Assembly: GCA_024401495.1 (NCBI GenBank)
Contig: JAKSKW010000005.1
Coordinates: 1-64,000, forward strand
DNA from: Paludibacteraceae bacterium
GTDB lineage: Bacteria > Bacteroidota > Bacteroidia > Bacteroidales > Paludibacteraceae
Direction of reading: 5' to 3'
Length of the DNA stretch: 64,000 bases
The notes beneath the pieces are model-generated. The model saw only the letters and a list, made by a program, of their open reading frames with translations, did not search any database and had not been told where the DNA came from. Position numbers and translations under genes: made by a program. Below are positions 1 to 7,806 of the stretch, piece by piece (position 1 is the stretch's first letter; each line of letters opens with the position of its first letter).

Positions 1-406
1 CTCTCATATCGGTCACGTTGCTTACATCCCATTTCGAGATGTCTCCGTTGAATTGGCTACTATAAAACATTTTACTCATATTGGTAACGTTGCTTACATT
101 CCAATTTGAGATATCCCCGTTGAACAGACTGTAAGCGAACATACCTCTCATATCGGTCACGTTGCTTACATCCCATTTCGAGATGTCTCCGTTGAATTGA
201 CTGATCGAGAACATGAAGGACATATCGGTTATTTTGGAGGTGTTTATACAATTCAAGTCTGCCGAGTCTCCCTGTATGGCTATTTCGGCATTTATTGCCT
301 CTTTAAGTTCCTCTGTAGTCTTAGGGAAGTATTTGTGTTGGGCATTGGCTATAGTGCTGAATACGATTGCTAACAGCAGTATAATGGTCTTGGATATTGT
401 TTGCAT
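1..406 (-). CDS. BspA-like (DUF285) surface repeat protein, first array copy, 3' end off window
   Basis: Partial gene read leftwards from an ATG at 404-406 and running off the window start. The 5' end encodes a signal peptide (MQTISKTIILLLAIVF, then a cut after ANA), a short mature head with Cys in LNCINTS, and then 24-residue units of the type FNGDISKWDVSNVTDM. This is the DUF285 repeat seen in BspA-like surface proteins of Bacteroidales and mycoplasmas, usually linked to adhesion or immune interaction. The first about 180 bases are nearly identical to the start of the next copy at 1672, differing at a few positions, and the 18-base spacer between the genes is also copied. The pair is therefore a recent tandem duplication. 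Function in this organism is inferred from family only. Confidence 0.85.
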   Translation of the reverse strand, partial: MQTISKTIILLLAIVFSTIANAQHKYFPKTTEELKEAINAEIAIQGDSADLNCINTSKITDMSFMFSISQFNGDISKWDVSNVTDMRGMFAYSLFNGDISNWNVSNVTNMSKMFYSSQFNGDISKWDVSNVTDMR

Positions 407-424
407 AATGATTGATGTTTATTG

Positions 425-1672
425 TTATTCCTTATACCACGCTGGTCTTGGACATGGGCAGCCCTCGAACATTTTGGACATATCGATAACGTTGCTTACA
501 TTCCATTTCGAGATGTTACCGTTGAATGGGCAGTTACCGAACATCTTCGACATATTAGTAACGTTACTTACATTCCACTTTGATATGTTTCCGTTGAATG
601 GGCTGTTACCGAACATGTTTCTCATATCGGTAACGTTGCTTACATCCCACTTTGAAATATTCCCGTTGAACTGGCTGTGAGCGAACATCCACGACATATT
701 AGTAACGTTACATACATCCCATTTCGAGATGTCTCCGTTGAATTGGGTGTAAGCGAACATGGATCTCATATACTTAACGTTGCTTACATTCCAATTTGAG
801 ATATCCCCGTTGAACAGACTGTAAGCGAACATTTCGGACATATCGGTCACGTTGTTTACATCCCACTTTGATATGTCCCCGTTAAACTGGCTTTTAGCGA
901 ACATTTCGATCATGTTGGTAACGTTACTTACATTCCACTTTGATATGTCCCCGTTGAACTGGCTACACCAGAACATTCTTTTCATATCGGTAACGTTGCT
1001 TACATCCCACTTTGATATGTCCCCGTTAAACTGGCTTTTAGCGAACATTTCGATCATGTTGGTAACGTTACTTACATTCCACTTTGATATGTCCCCGTTG
1101 AACTGGCTACACCAGAACATTCTTTTCATATCGGTCACGTTGCTTACATTCCATTTCGAGATGTTCCCGTTGAACGGGCTAGCAGTAAACATATAACTCA
1201 TATTGGTAACGTTGCTCACATCCCATTTTGAGATGTCCCCGTTGAACTGGCTATACCAGAACATGCTTTTCATATCTATAACGTTGCTTACATCCCATTT
1301 AGAGATGTCTCCGTTGAACTGGCAACTAGCGAACATAGCACTCATATGGGTAACGTTGCGAACATTCCAATTTGATATGTCCCCGTTGAACGGGCTAGCA
1401 GTAAACATATAACTCATATTGGTAACGTTGCTTACATCCCACTTTGATATGTCCCCATTGAACTCACTTTCATAGAATAGTTCGTACATGTCTGTTACGT
1501 CGGAGGTGTTTATACAATTCAAGTCTGCCGAGTCTCCTTGTATGGCTATTTCGGCATTTATTGCCTCTTTAAGTTCCTCTGTAGTCTTAGGAAAGTATTT
1601 GTATTGGGCATTGGCTATAGTGCTGAATACGATTGCTAACAGCAGTATAATGGTCTTGGATATTGTTTGCAT
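425..1672 (-). CDS. BspA-like (DUF285) surface repeat protein, second array copy
   Basis: Complete 415-residue protein. Residues 1-22 form a signal peptide (cut near ANA-QYK). Residues about 62-397 hold fourteen units of 24 residues with the pattern MxxMFxxSxFNGDISKWDVS, and the protein closes with a short Pro/Cys tail (CPCPRPAWYKE). There is no lipobox and no type IX sorting domain, so the final location (periplasm or surface) is uncertain. The units are diagnostic of the BspA/DUF285 family. Units 6-7 and 8-9 differ by one residue, showing expansion by internal duplication. Apparent open frames on the opposite strand over these repeats arise from the repeat periodicity and are not genes. It sits between another copy downstream and a broken copy upstream, so copy number is probably unstable. 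Confidence 0.9.
   Translation of the reverse strand: MQTISKTIILLLAIVFSTIANAQYKYFPKTTEELKEAINAEIAIQGDSADLNCINTSDVTDMYELFYESEFNGDISKWDVSNVTNMSYMFTASPFNGDISNWNVRNVTHMSAMFASCQFNGDISKWDVSNVIDMKSMFWYSQFNGDISKWDVSNVTNMSYMFTASPFNGNISKWNVSNVTDMKRMFWCSQFNGDISKWNVSNVTNMIEMFAKSQFNGDISKWDVSNVTDMKRMFWCSQFNGDISKWNVSNVTNMIEMFAKSQFNGDISKWDVNNVTDMSEMFAYSLFNGDISNWNVSNVKYMRSMFAYTQFNGDISKWDVCNVTNMSWMFAHSQFNGNISKWDVSNVTDMRNMFGNSPFNGNISKWNVSNVTNMSKMFGNCPFNGNISKWNVSNVIDMSKMFEGCPCPRPAWYKE
482..1489 (-). repeat. Fourteen tandem 72-bp coding repeats (DUF285 units)
   Basis: Each 72-bp unit encodes one 24-residue DUF285 repeat. The block 986-1129 and the block 842-985 are almost identical 144-bp dimers (units 6-7 and 8-9), the latest visible duplication in the array. 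Units vary mostly at residues 2-3 and 6-9, between MF and FNG, so variation is confined to one face of the predicted solenoid. Confidence 0.9.
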
Positions 1673-1690
1673 AATGATTGATGTTTATTG

Positions 1691-1738
1691 TTATTTCTTA
1701 TACCATGCAGGTCTTGGACATGGACAGCCCTCGAACAT
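1691..1738 (-). pseudogene. 3' remnant of a third BspA-like gene
   Basis: Upstream of the complete copy lies a fragment that reads MFEGCPCPRPAWYKK followed by TAA, i.e. the same C-terminal tail as the complete copy, followed by the same spacer. Its Met codon shares a base with the stop codon of the ATPase gene (1738-1740). Nothing further upstream resembles DUF285. This looks like the end of a former array member whose body was deleted or replaced at the ATPase gene boundary. Confidence 0.8.
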
Positions 1739-3060
1739 TACTTTTTCTCTTTAATCCATCTTTTCAAGCAAAACACAGCAAAGTATGGGATAGTGTAGAA
1801 CTTACCATTGAAACCATAGTTTTTATAGCAAAGTTTTATGCCATAATTCACGTTTTCAGTCTCGATTAGTTTGTTGAGAGATGGCGTCGGATTGTCTTTT
1901 GCTTTTACCTCTATAGGAATTAAACTTTCGGTGTCTCTCACAAAAAAGTCCATATCAACGGTGCTTTTCTCGTTTTTATAGAAATAAAGATCGTATCCCT
2001 GTTTTGTGAGAGCATCTGCGACGATATTTTCGTAGATGGCTCCTTTATAGGTGTTGAAATTCTTGTTTGCTCGCAAATCTTCCTGAGCTTCCTCTTCCAT
2101 AGATGCGATTAGAAGAGATGTCTCTTTATAGTAAAGTTTGTAGTTGTTCGGATTATAATTCCCTTTTAGCGGCAATTCAAGTGATTCCAAACAATAGCAT
2201 GGCGACACGATACCTGCGTCGGCAAGCCATTCCGTCGTGCCAATATAATCCCTATTTCTTGCATTGCGAGAAATCTTGCTTATCTGGTATTTCTTGTTCT
2301 CTTTTGCAAGAAAGACGGAGATGTTGCTATATACGTTTTTGATTTTCCCTTTGTCTAATCCAATTGCGTATTTCGTTATGTCCTCTTCATAGTCGAGAAG
2401 AAGTTGTTTTTGCATATCAAGAATCCCAGAATAGTTTTTTTGCGAGACATATTTTTGCACCACTTCCGGCATTCCTCCCACGATCATGTACTCTTTGAAA
2501 CATGAGAACCAAACGTCTAATTCTGTAGTAGAAAAAGGAGTACCGTCCTTTAAGTGTTTATAAATGCTTTCCACCTGTCCTTTTGAATAGCCTTTTGCCC
2601 AAAGAAACTCTTCAAAATCAAGAGAATGCATTTCATAATCTGTTTTATATCCTACACTGTTTGATTCTATTTCATGATAATTAATGCCCATCAACGAACC
2701 AGAGCATATCACATCGTATCTGCCGTCGATGGCAAACGATTTTAGGCTTGTGGCGCAATTAGGACAAGCTTGCAGTTCATCAAAAAATATGAGAGTGTTG
2801 TTTGCTTCGACCTTTATGTCCTGATTCAATAATGTGATGTTGTTTATGATTGTATCAACCTCAAAACCATCGTCGAAAATAGATTTGAATTTCTCTTGAA
2901 GTGCAAAATTGATATTGACAACATACTTATAGGAAGACGTTGCAAATTGCATAATGGAGTATGTTTTTCCAATCTGACGAGCACCCTTAATAATCAGCGG
3001 TTTTTTGTTGCTGCTTGCTTTCCACTCGTTTAAGTATGTATCTATCTTTCTTTCAATCAT
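1738..3060 (-). CDS. AAA ATPase of the AAA_14/DUF4143 family
   Basis: A 440-residue protein with Walker A GARQIGKT (residues 26-33), Walker B LIFFDELQACP (near residues 90-100) and a C-terminal DUF4143 region. The latter ends with a D-x(n)-ExK arrangement (VDMDFF then IPIEVKAK, near residues 385-405), typical of a PD-(D/E)XK nuclease fold. The family is abundant in Bacteroidetes and archaea and is often linked to mobile or defence functions, but no biochemical role is established. It is a single gene with no operon partner. The promoter region carries four direct repeats at 32-bp period (separate entry). A distant paralogue lies at 6338-7642. Cytoplasmic location is inferred from lack of a signal peptide. 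Confidence 0.88.
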   Translation of the reverse strand: MIERKIDTYLNEWKASSNKKPLIIKGARQIGKTYSIMQFATSSYKYVVNINFALQEKFKSIFDDGFEVDTIINNITLLNQDIKVEANNTLIFFDELQACPNCATSLKSFAIDGRYDVICSGSLMGINYHEIESNSVGYKTDYEMHSLDFEEFLWAKGYSKGQVESIYKHLKDGTPFSTTELDVWFSCFKEYMIVGGMPEVVQKYVSQKNYSGILDMQKQLLLDYEEDITKYAIGLDKGKIKNVYSNISVFLAKENKKYQISKISRNARNRDYIGTTEWLADAGIVSPCYCLESLELPLKGNYNPNNYKLYYKETSLLIASMEEEAQEDLRANKNFNTYKGAIYENIVADALTKQGYDLYFYKNEKSTVDMDFFVRDTESLIPIEVKAKDNPTPSLNKLIETENVNYGIKLCYKNYGFNGKFYTIPYFAVFCLKRWIKEKK

Positions 3061-3072
3061 ATATAGATTCTA

Positions 3073-3184
3073 TTTCACAAAATTCCAATGCAAAAGTATT
3101 TTATTTTCACAAAATTCCAATACTTTTTGATTCGGATTTCACAGAATTCCAGGTGTTTTTAATGCGATTTTCACAAAATTCCTA
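3073..3184 (-). repeat. Four 16-bp direct repeats, 32-bp period, upstream of AAA_14 gene
   Basis: The core TTTCACAAAATTCCAA (plus strand) occurs at 3073-3088, 3105-3120, 3137-3152 (one internal change, degenerate last base) and 3169-3184 (variant near the end). Start-to-start spacing is exactly 32 bp each time, about three helical turns. The first copy falls in the predicted 5' leader and the predicted -7 element lies between copies 1 and 2. Confidence 0.9.
3091..3098 (-). promoter_or_regulatory. Predicted -7 element for AAA_14 gene (TACTTTTG)
   Basis: TACTTTTG on the minus strand matches the Bacteroidetes TANNTTTG consensus and lies about 31 bp upstream of the ATG. It sits between direct repeats 1 and 2, so protein bound to the repeats would probably affect initiation. 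Confidence 0.5.
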
Positions 3185-3246
3185 ATTGAAAGGGCTGCCT
3201 CATATTTTAATATGTTCACTCAAGTAAGCATGAGCTATTAATGTAT

Positions 3247-4275
3247 TTACAAAACAGTCAAAAAATCTTTCGCCAATTCCACTGATTTATAGAACGCTGC
3301 ATCCTGACCTGGCACTGTGATGAAGAGATGCACCGAGCCGTTGATGGTGATATGTTGGGCTGGAACTTTCAAATCGTGGAGTTTGTGGATGAAACTCTTG
3401 CCTTGGTCGTAAAGCACATCTCGTTCCGCTGCGACGAGTAGGGTGTTTGGCAATCTTTTCAATTCGTCGTCGTTGAGATTCAACGGAGATACCAAACCTA
3501 TTGATCTTTGCTCCTGTGGAATATAGGCGTCGGTGAACGCTTCCATGATTTCTGCGTCGTTGGCATAGCCTTCTCCGTAGGTCTGCCACGATTCACCGTA
3601 TGGTTTGCTCACGTTTGTCACTGGGTAGAATAACAAAAGCGAATGGATAGAATTTTCTGATTTCAACGCACTTACGATAGCCAAGTTGCCTCCCGACGAA
3701 TCACCGCCGATGGAGATTCGTGTGGTGTCGATTCCCAACTCGTCGGCATGGACAGACAGGTATTTGATGGCGTCGACGCAATCGTTGATGGCTGACGGGT
3801 AGGGATTCTCCGGCGCAAGACGGTAATCCAACGCGGCTATGACAATGTCGGCATTGGCACTCAATTCTGTGCAGAAACGTGAGCAACTCTTGATGCTTCC
3901 GAAACACCAGCCTCCTCCGTGTAGATATAGAAGCACTGGTCGTCTTTTCTTCTCCCCCGACGGAGTATAGATTCGGATGTTTGGCAATGAATCGTTGACG
4001 GCAACTCTTCCGTCGACATAATCTTTTTTCGACCTTCCATTACGGATCGCATTCAACGCTTCGGAATCACCTGCGATGGCTTTACGGATGGCTTCGGTCT
4101 GAGCCGCTTGCCCCTTCGTCGCACCAGACGCTATAAAGGCATCCGCCTCTTTCGCATAGATGGAGTCTGCCTCGACGGTGAAGATTCCCGTCGTCGACTT
4201 GGGATCACATCCGCTCAATATGATTATTGCGACTGTCGCGATTATGATTCGTAGTGAATTTGATAGGACTTTCAT
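3247..4275 (-). CDS. Lipoprotein alpha/beta hydrolase (esterase/lipase, HSL-like)
   Basis: A 342-residue protein with a lipoprotein signal (lipobox LSGC near residue 22), so probably anchored to a membrane of the envelope. It has the hormone-sensitive-lipase-type oxyanion motif HGGGW (near residue 120), the nucleophile motif GDSSGG (near 192), a likely acid in ERDVLYD (near 285) and the catalytic His in GSVHLF (near 314). This order and spacing fit the Abhydrolase_3 family (acetyl esterases and short-chain carboxylesterases). The substrate cannot be told from sequence; deacetylation of plant polysaccharide is plausible but unproven. It is monocistronic, with its own predicted -7 element at 4310-4317. 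Confidence 0.85.
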   Translation of the reverse strand: MKVLSNSLRIIIATVAIIILSGCDPKSTTGIFTVEADSIYAKEADAFIASGATKGQAAQTEAIRKAIAGDSEALNAIRNGRSKKDYVDGRVAVNDSLPNIRIYTPSGEKKRRPVLLYLHGGGWCFGSIKSCSRFCTELSANADIVIAALDYRLAPENPYPSAINDCVDAIKYLSVHADELGIDTTRISIGGDSSGGNLAIVSALKSENSIHSLLLFYPVTNVSKPYGESWQTYGEGYANDAEIMEAFTDAYIPQEQRSIGLVSPLNLNDDELKRLPNTLLVAAERDVLYDQGKSFIHKLHDLKVPAQHITINGSVHLFITVPGQDAAFYKSVELAKDFLTVL

Positions 4276-4309
4276 ATTTTTTTTGTAGTAGCGATAGTTG
4301 ATTCTATGG

Positions 4310-4317
4310 CAAAGATA
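4310..4317 (-). promoter_or_regulatory. Predicted -7 element for the esterase gene (TATCTTTG)
   Basis: Minus-strand TATCTTTG, a TANNTTTG match about 35 bp upstream of the ATG at 4275. No clear TTTG -33 element at the usual spacing. Confidence 0.45.
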
Positions 4318-4364
4318 CTGATTTTGATTTTAATGAGGGAGTTGTGAAAGCCAAACGATTATAT

Positions 4365-4372
4365 TATATTTG
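4365..4372 (+). promoter_or_regulatory. Predicted -7 element for the DNA ligase gene (TATATTTG)
   Basis: Plus-strand TATATTTG, a TANNTTTG match about 47 bp upstream of the likely ATG at 4419. It lies in the 137-bp gap divergent from the esterase promoter. Confidence 0.5.
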
Positions 4373-4418
4373 CATTGTTGTTTATCAAGTTTATAATTAA
4401 CCATTTTTTAAGGTGTCT

Positions 4419-6266
4419 ATGACTGAATTAGAAATTGAAATAAAGAAATATGCCGACGCGTATTATCAGGGAAATGAACTTATCAGCGACTCTGATTATG
4501 ATGCGTTAATCGCTAAACTTAAGAAAGAACAGCCTGATTCCAAACTTTTGAATGATGTTGTAGGCAGTGACCTTAAAGGTGTTTCCACTAAGTATAAACT
4601 TGACGCCACTATGGGTACTCTTGAGAAGTGTAACACCGACGAGGAGATGGCAGAGTGGTGGAGCAAGCATCCGCATAATAATCTGATTGCCGAACTTAAA
4701 ATCGACGGTAATGGCCAGTTGCTGACTTACGAGCATGGCAAGTTGGCATACGTTCGTTCTCGTGGCGACGGTGAGTATGGCGACGACACTACAGCCAATG
4801 TGTCAAAGGTGCAGGGCGTGCCAGCTCAGTTGGCTGCAGATTTTAGTGGCAGTATTCGTGGTGAGGTGGTGATGTTCCGTTCTGTGTTTGAAAAACATTT
4901 CCCAGAGGGTAAGAATCCGAGAAACATGGCTGCCGGAATCATCAAGCGTCTTGATGGTAAGGATTGTGAGAAACTGAATTTCATAGCCTACGATCTTTTC
5001 GACAAAGACAATAAGCAGGACGTTTCTGAATCAGGAAAACTTGCATTTCTAAAAGATAATGGATTTGATATTCCACGTTATGAAACGAATCCAACTCTTG
5101 AAGGTCTAAAACAGTGGAAAGATTCACTTGAACCGAATGGTGAGATTCCGTGCGACGGAATTGTGATCAAGCAGAATATTGTCAGCAAGGAGGATTTGAT
5201 GCGTCACACTCCGCTTAATAATGTGGCTTACAAACCGAATTGTCAGTCTGCGGTCACAACAGTCAAACGTATCGTTTGGCAGCTTAGGGGCAAGTACTTT
5301 GGCCCAGTGGCTGAAGTTGAGCCTGTGGAGTTGGAAGGCACAACCGTGTCGAAAGCAAGTTTGGCTAACGTCAATATTATGAACGAGTTGGGAGTGTATG
5401 AAGGTGCTGAGGTCATCATGACAAAGCATGGACTAATCATCCCACAGATTGATAAAGTGTTGCATCCAAAGCAGAATGCGTTTACTGTACCGTCGACATG
5501 CCCTGTGTGTGGAGGCGACGTGGAGGTAAACAGTTCAGGAATACCTGTTTGTATGAATCCTGCATGTCCAAAGAAGGTTGGCCATCGTTACGGACGACTA
5601 TTCAAAGTGTTTGGAGTGAAGGGTGCGGGAGAAGCATTCCTAAAGAATTTGGAAGACGAGAGTTTGCCAGTGGAAGATTTCTTGGCAATGTGTATGTCCG
5701 ACGACAAGAGTATTCTGAACAAGTATGCTGGAGGCTTGAACGGAGAAAAGATCTACGCTCAGATGCGAGACGCGTTAGCCCAGCCAATCACAGCGTCGCA
5801 GTTTTTGGCAACTTTCGATTTGAAATTGTTTGACGAGAAGAAACTCAACCAGTTGGGCCGTAAGTCGCTTGACGATATCTTATCATTAAAATACGACGAG
5901 ATTGTCTTAATCGATGGTTATGCCGACACCACAGCCAACGCATTGCTTGAGTTCTTGGATTCATATTCAAGCGAAATCGAGGCGTTGAGAAAGTTCTTCA
6001 TATTCAAGAATGTCGACGAAATGGAAGCAGAGGAAAGTACAGAATCTCTTCCAAGTGTCTGCTTCACAGGAGCATGTCCTGGCTATTCACGTGGTCAGCT
6101 TACGGAGATGGCAAAAGGCAAATATGATGTGAAAGATGCGGTGACAAAGGATTTGAGTATATTGGTGTGTGCCGATCCAAATTCCGGAAGTTCAAAACTG
6201 CAGAAGGCAGCCAAAAATGGAACAAAACTAATGTCGTACGACGAATTCTTGGCGACGTTGGGGTAA
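4419..6266 (+). CDS. NAD-dependent DNA ligase, divergent LigA-type
   Basis: Seals nicks in duplex DNA using NAD. The frame also opens at a GTG at 4413, but the ATG at 4419 has an AAGG about 7 bases upstream and is preferred (615 residues). The order is a short Ia domain with Y..D.DYD, the adenylation motif ELKIDG (active-site Lys near residue 94), SRGDG, PCDGIVIK, an OB domain, a four-Cys zinc finger (CPVC and CMNPAC near 360-385), helix-hairpin-helix region and a C-terminal BRCT domain (about 545-615). It is shorter and more divergent than the usual 660-690-residue Bacteroidetes LigA, so it may be an accessory second ligase rather than the essential one. Its neighbours are not replication genes. 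Confidence 0.85.
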   Translation: MTELEIEIKKYADAYYQGNELISDSDYDALIAKLKKEQPDSKLLNDVVGSDLKGVSTKYKLDATMGTLEKCNTDEEMAEWWSKHPHNNLIAELKIDGNGQLLTYEHGKLAYVRSRGDGEYGDDTTANVSKVQGVPAQLAADFSGSIRGEVVMFRSVFEKHFPEGKNPRNMAAGIIKRLDGKDCEKLNFIAYDLFDKDNKQDVSESGKLAFLKDNGFDIPRYETNPTLEGLKQWKDSLEPNGEIPCDGIVIKQNIVSKEDLMRHTPLNNVAYKPNCQSAVTTVKRIVWQLRGKYFGPVAEVEPVELEGTTVSKASLANVNIMNELGVYEGAEVIMTKHGLIIPQIDKVLHPKQNAFTVPSTCPVCGGDVEVNSSGIPVCMNPACPKKVGHRYGRLFKVFGVKGAGEAFLKNLEDESLPVEDFLAMCMSDDKSILNKYAGGLNGEKIYAQMRDALAQPITASQFLATFDLKLFDEKKLNQLGRKSLDDILSLKYDEIVLIDGYADTTANALLEFLDSYSSEIEALRKFFIFKNVDEMEAEESTESLPSVCFTGACPGYSRGQLTEMAKGKYDVKDAVTKDLSILVCADPNSGSSKLQKAAKNGTKLMSYDEFLATLG

Positions 6267-6337
6267 ATCGAAATAAATATTTAAGACGCAAATAATTATA
6301 GCCATCCTATCGAGTAGGGTTGGTTATTTAATTTTGT

Positions 6338-7642
6338 TTAATTGATTCGTCTCTCTATTTCTTCTGTAAATGCATAAAGAGGAAGACATTCCAGCCAATC
6401 TTGTTTGATATGGTTTTTCATTGAAATGCGAATGGCTTCAAGATCTGGATTCTTTGCCATAAATGTTTTCAATGATTTTGCATGTACATTTTCCTCTGCT
6501 TTTACCTCTACAGGATACACTTTATCCGCGAGTTGGATTGCGAAATCAATCTCAATAGTAGAGTTGTCGACACTATGATAATAGAAAGGAATGGCTGTAG
6601 TTGTAAGTTGGCAACAAACAAATAGTTCGGTAAATGCTCCCTTATATTCAGAGAAGATTTGGTCGTTTATGAGGATTGAAGAGGCGGGGACGTCCACCAT
6701 TGCTCCCATCAACCCCACGTCGAGCACGAATAGTTTGAACGCAGAGAAATCCTCATAGAATTTCAAAGGCATTTTTATAGAGTTGACGCGATTTACTTTA
6801 TATATCAGACCAGCGTCGATCAACCACTGAATTGCAAGCTCAAATTCGTTGGCTCTGGCTCCTTTTTTCATCGCTCCATATATAAACTTTTTGTTGTCTT
6901 TTGCGAGTTGCGACGGAATGCTGTTCCACACCATTTGGATTCTTGGCACTTGGGATGATGGAGCATGTTTTGAGAAATCACGTGAGTAGTCGAAAAGAAT
7001 CTGTTTTTGACGGGCACGAACTTCATTGAGTCCCAGATTTTGGACGAATGCAAGAACCGCTGAGGGCATACCTCCCACGTAATAATATTGACGTAACAAA
7101 TCTTTGTAAACGTCAGATAGCGCGTTTATTATTTCCCAATCTCCACGTTTCAGCTCCTCCACAAGTTTTGGTTTGTCCATTGCCAATAGAAACTCTTCAA
7201 ACGACATTGGATATAGACGTAGCATGTCAACTTTCCCGACTGGAAACGAAATCCCGTTGTGCAGAGATATGCCTAACAATGATCCGGCTACAACTATATG
7301 ATAATCGGGAGCGTCTTCACAAAAAAATTTAAGAGATTCAAGTGCTTTGGGACAATCTTGTATTTCATCAAGAAATATCAGTGTGTCATGTGGCGTTATA
7401 TCTATTTCTGACAATGCAGATAGGTTACGGATGATTTTGTCTGTGTCTCCTCTATGTTCAAACACTTCACGTACAAGCGGTTGTCTGTCTAAACTGAAGA
7501 ATGCGAATTTCTTGTACTCATTTCTTGCAAATTCATTGATCAGATATGTTTTTCCTACCTGACGAGCACCGTTTAGGATAAGAGGTCTTCTATCCTCTTT
7601 TATCTTCCACTTTATTAGCGACTTATATAAGGTGCGTTCCAT
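6338..7642 (-). CDS. AAA ATPase of the AAA_14/DUF4143 family, second paralogue
   Basis: Likely start is the ATG at 7640-7642 (MERTLYKSLIKWK), giving 434 residues. The frame stays open to 7741, but that extension is translation of the 33-bp promoter repeats (it reads QKKC every 11 residues) and the predicted promoter lies inside it, so it is rejected. Walker A is GARQVGKT, Walker B is LIFLDEIQDCP, and the C-terminal DUF4143 region has IEIDFA followed by YPVEVKAE, a PD-(D/E)XK-like nuclease signature. Same architecture as the ATPase at 1738-3060 but clearly diverged in sequence. No partner gene. Biological role of the family is not established; defence, selfish or regulatory functions are all possible. 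Confidence 0.87.
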   Translation of the reverse strand: MERTLYKSLIKWKIKEDRRPLILNGARQVGKTYLINEFARNEYKKFAFFSLDRQPLVREVFEHRGDTDKIIRNLSALSEIDITPHDTLIFLDEIQDCPKALESLKFFCEDAPDYHIVVAGSLLGISLHNGISFPVGKVDMLRLYPMSFEEFLLAMDKPKLVEELKRGDWEIINALSDVYKDLLRQYYYVGGMPSAVLAFVQNLGLNEVRARQKQILFDYSRDFSKHAPSSQVPRIQMVWNSIPSQLAKDNKKFIYGAMKKGARANEFELAIQWLIDAGLIYKVNRVNSIKMPLKFYEDFSAFKLFVLDVGLMGAMVDVPASSILINDQIFSEYKGAFTELFVCCQLTTTAIPFYYHSVDNSTIEIDFAIQLADKVYPVEVKAEENVHAKSLKTFMAKNPDLEAIRISMKNHIKQDWLECLPLYAFTEEIERRIN

Positions 7643-7645
7643 ATC

Positions 7646-7761
7646 GTTACATTTTTTTTGATGAATTTCCAGTGCAAAATTACATTTTTTTTGACGACAA
7701 AATGACTTTACCTTACACTTTTTCTGACGAATGTTGAGCAAAATTTCACATTTTTCTTGAC
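7646..7761 (-). repeat. Four direct repeats, 33-bp period, upstream of second AAA_14 gene
   Basis: Cores resembling TTACATTTTTTTTGA (plus strand) begin at 7647, 7680, 7713 and 7746, exactly 33 bp apart. Copies 1 and 2 match over 15 bp, copies 3 and 4 carry C/T changes. The sequence is unrelated to the array upstream of the first AAA_14 gene, but number, period and position relative to the promoter are the same. Confidence 0.88.
7675..7682 (-). promoter_or_regulatory. Predicted -7 element for second AAA_14 gene (TAATTTTG)
   Basis: Minus-strand TAATTTTG, about 33 bp upstream of the preferred ATG and between repeats 1 and 2. Its placement mirrors the other AAA_14 gene. Confidence 0.5.
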
Positions 7762-7806
7762 ATCGTAGATCATTTATATGGAGTGAAAATGGGAGATATC
7801 AACGTT

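Noticed and set aside
213..1412. Open reading frames on the plus strand through the BspA-like genes
   Set aside because: They are antisense to 72-bp coding repeats. Periodicity keeps them open, and their translations are repetitive (TSHFDMSPLNWL) with no known domain.
3073..3184. CRISPR array interpretation of the repeats upstream of the AAA_14 gene
   Set aside because: Only four copies, 16-bp core, 16-bp non-unique AT-rich spacers, and no cas genes in the window.
7643..7741. N-terminal extension of the second AAA_14 gene (RQKKCK... repeats)
   Set aside because: It is a translation of the 33-bp promoter repeats, contains the predicted -7 element and is absent from the paralogue. The ATG at 7642 aligns with family starts.
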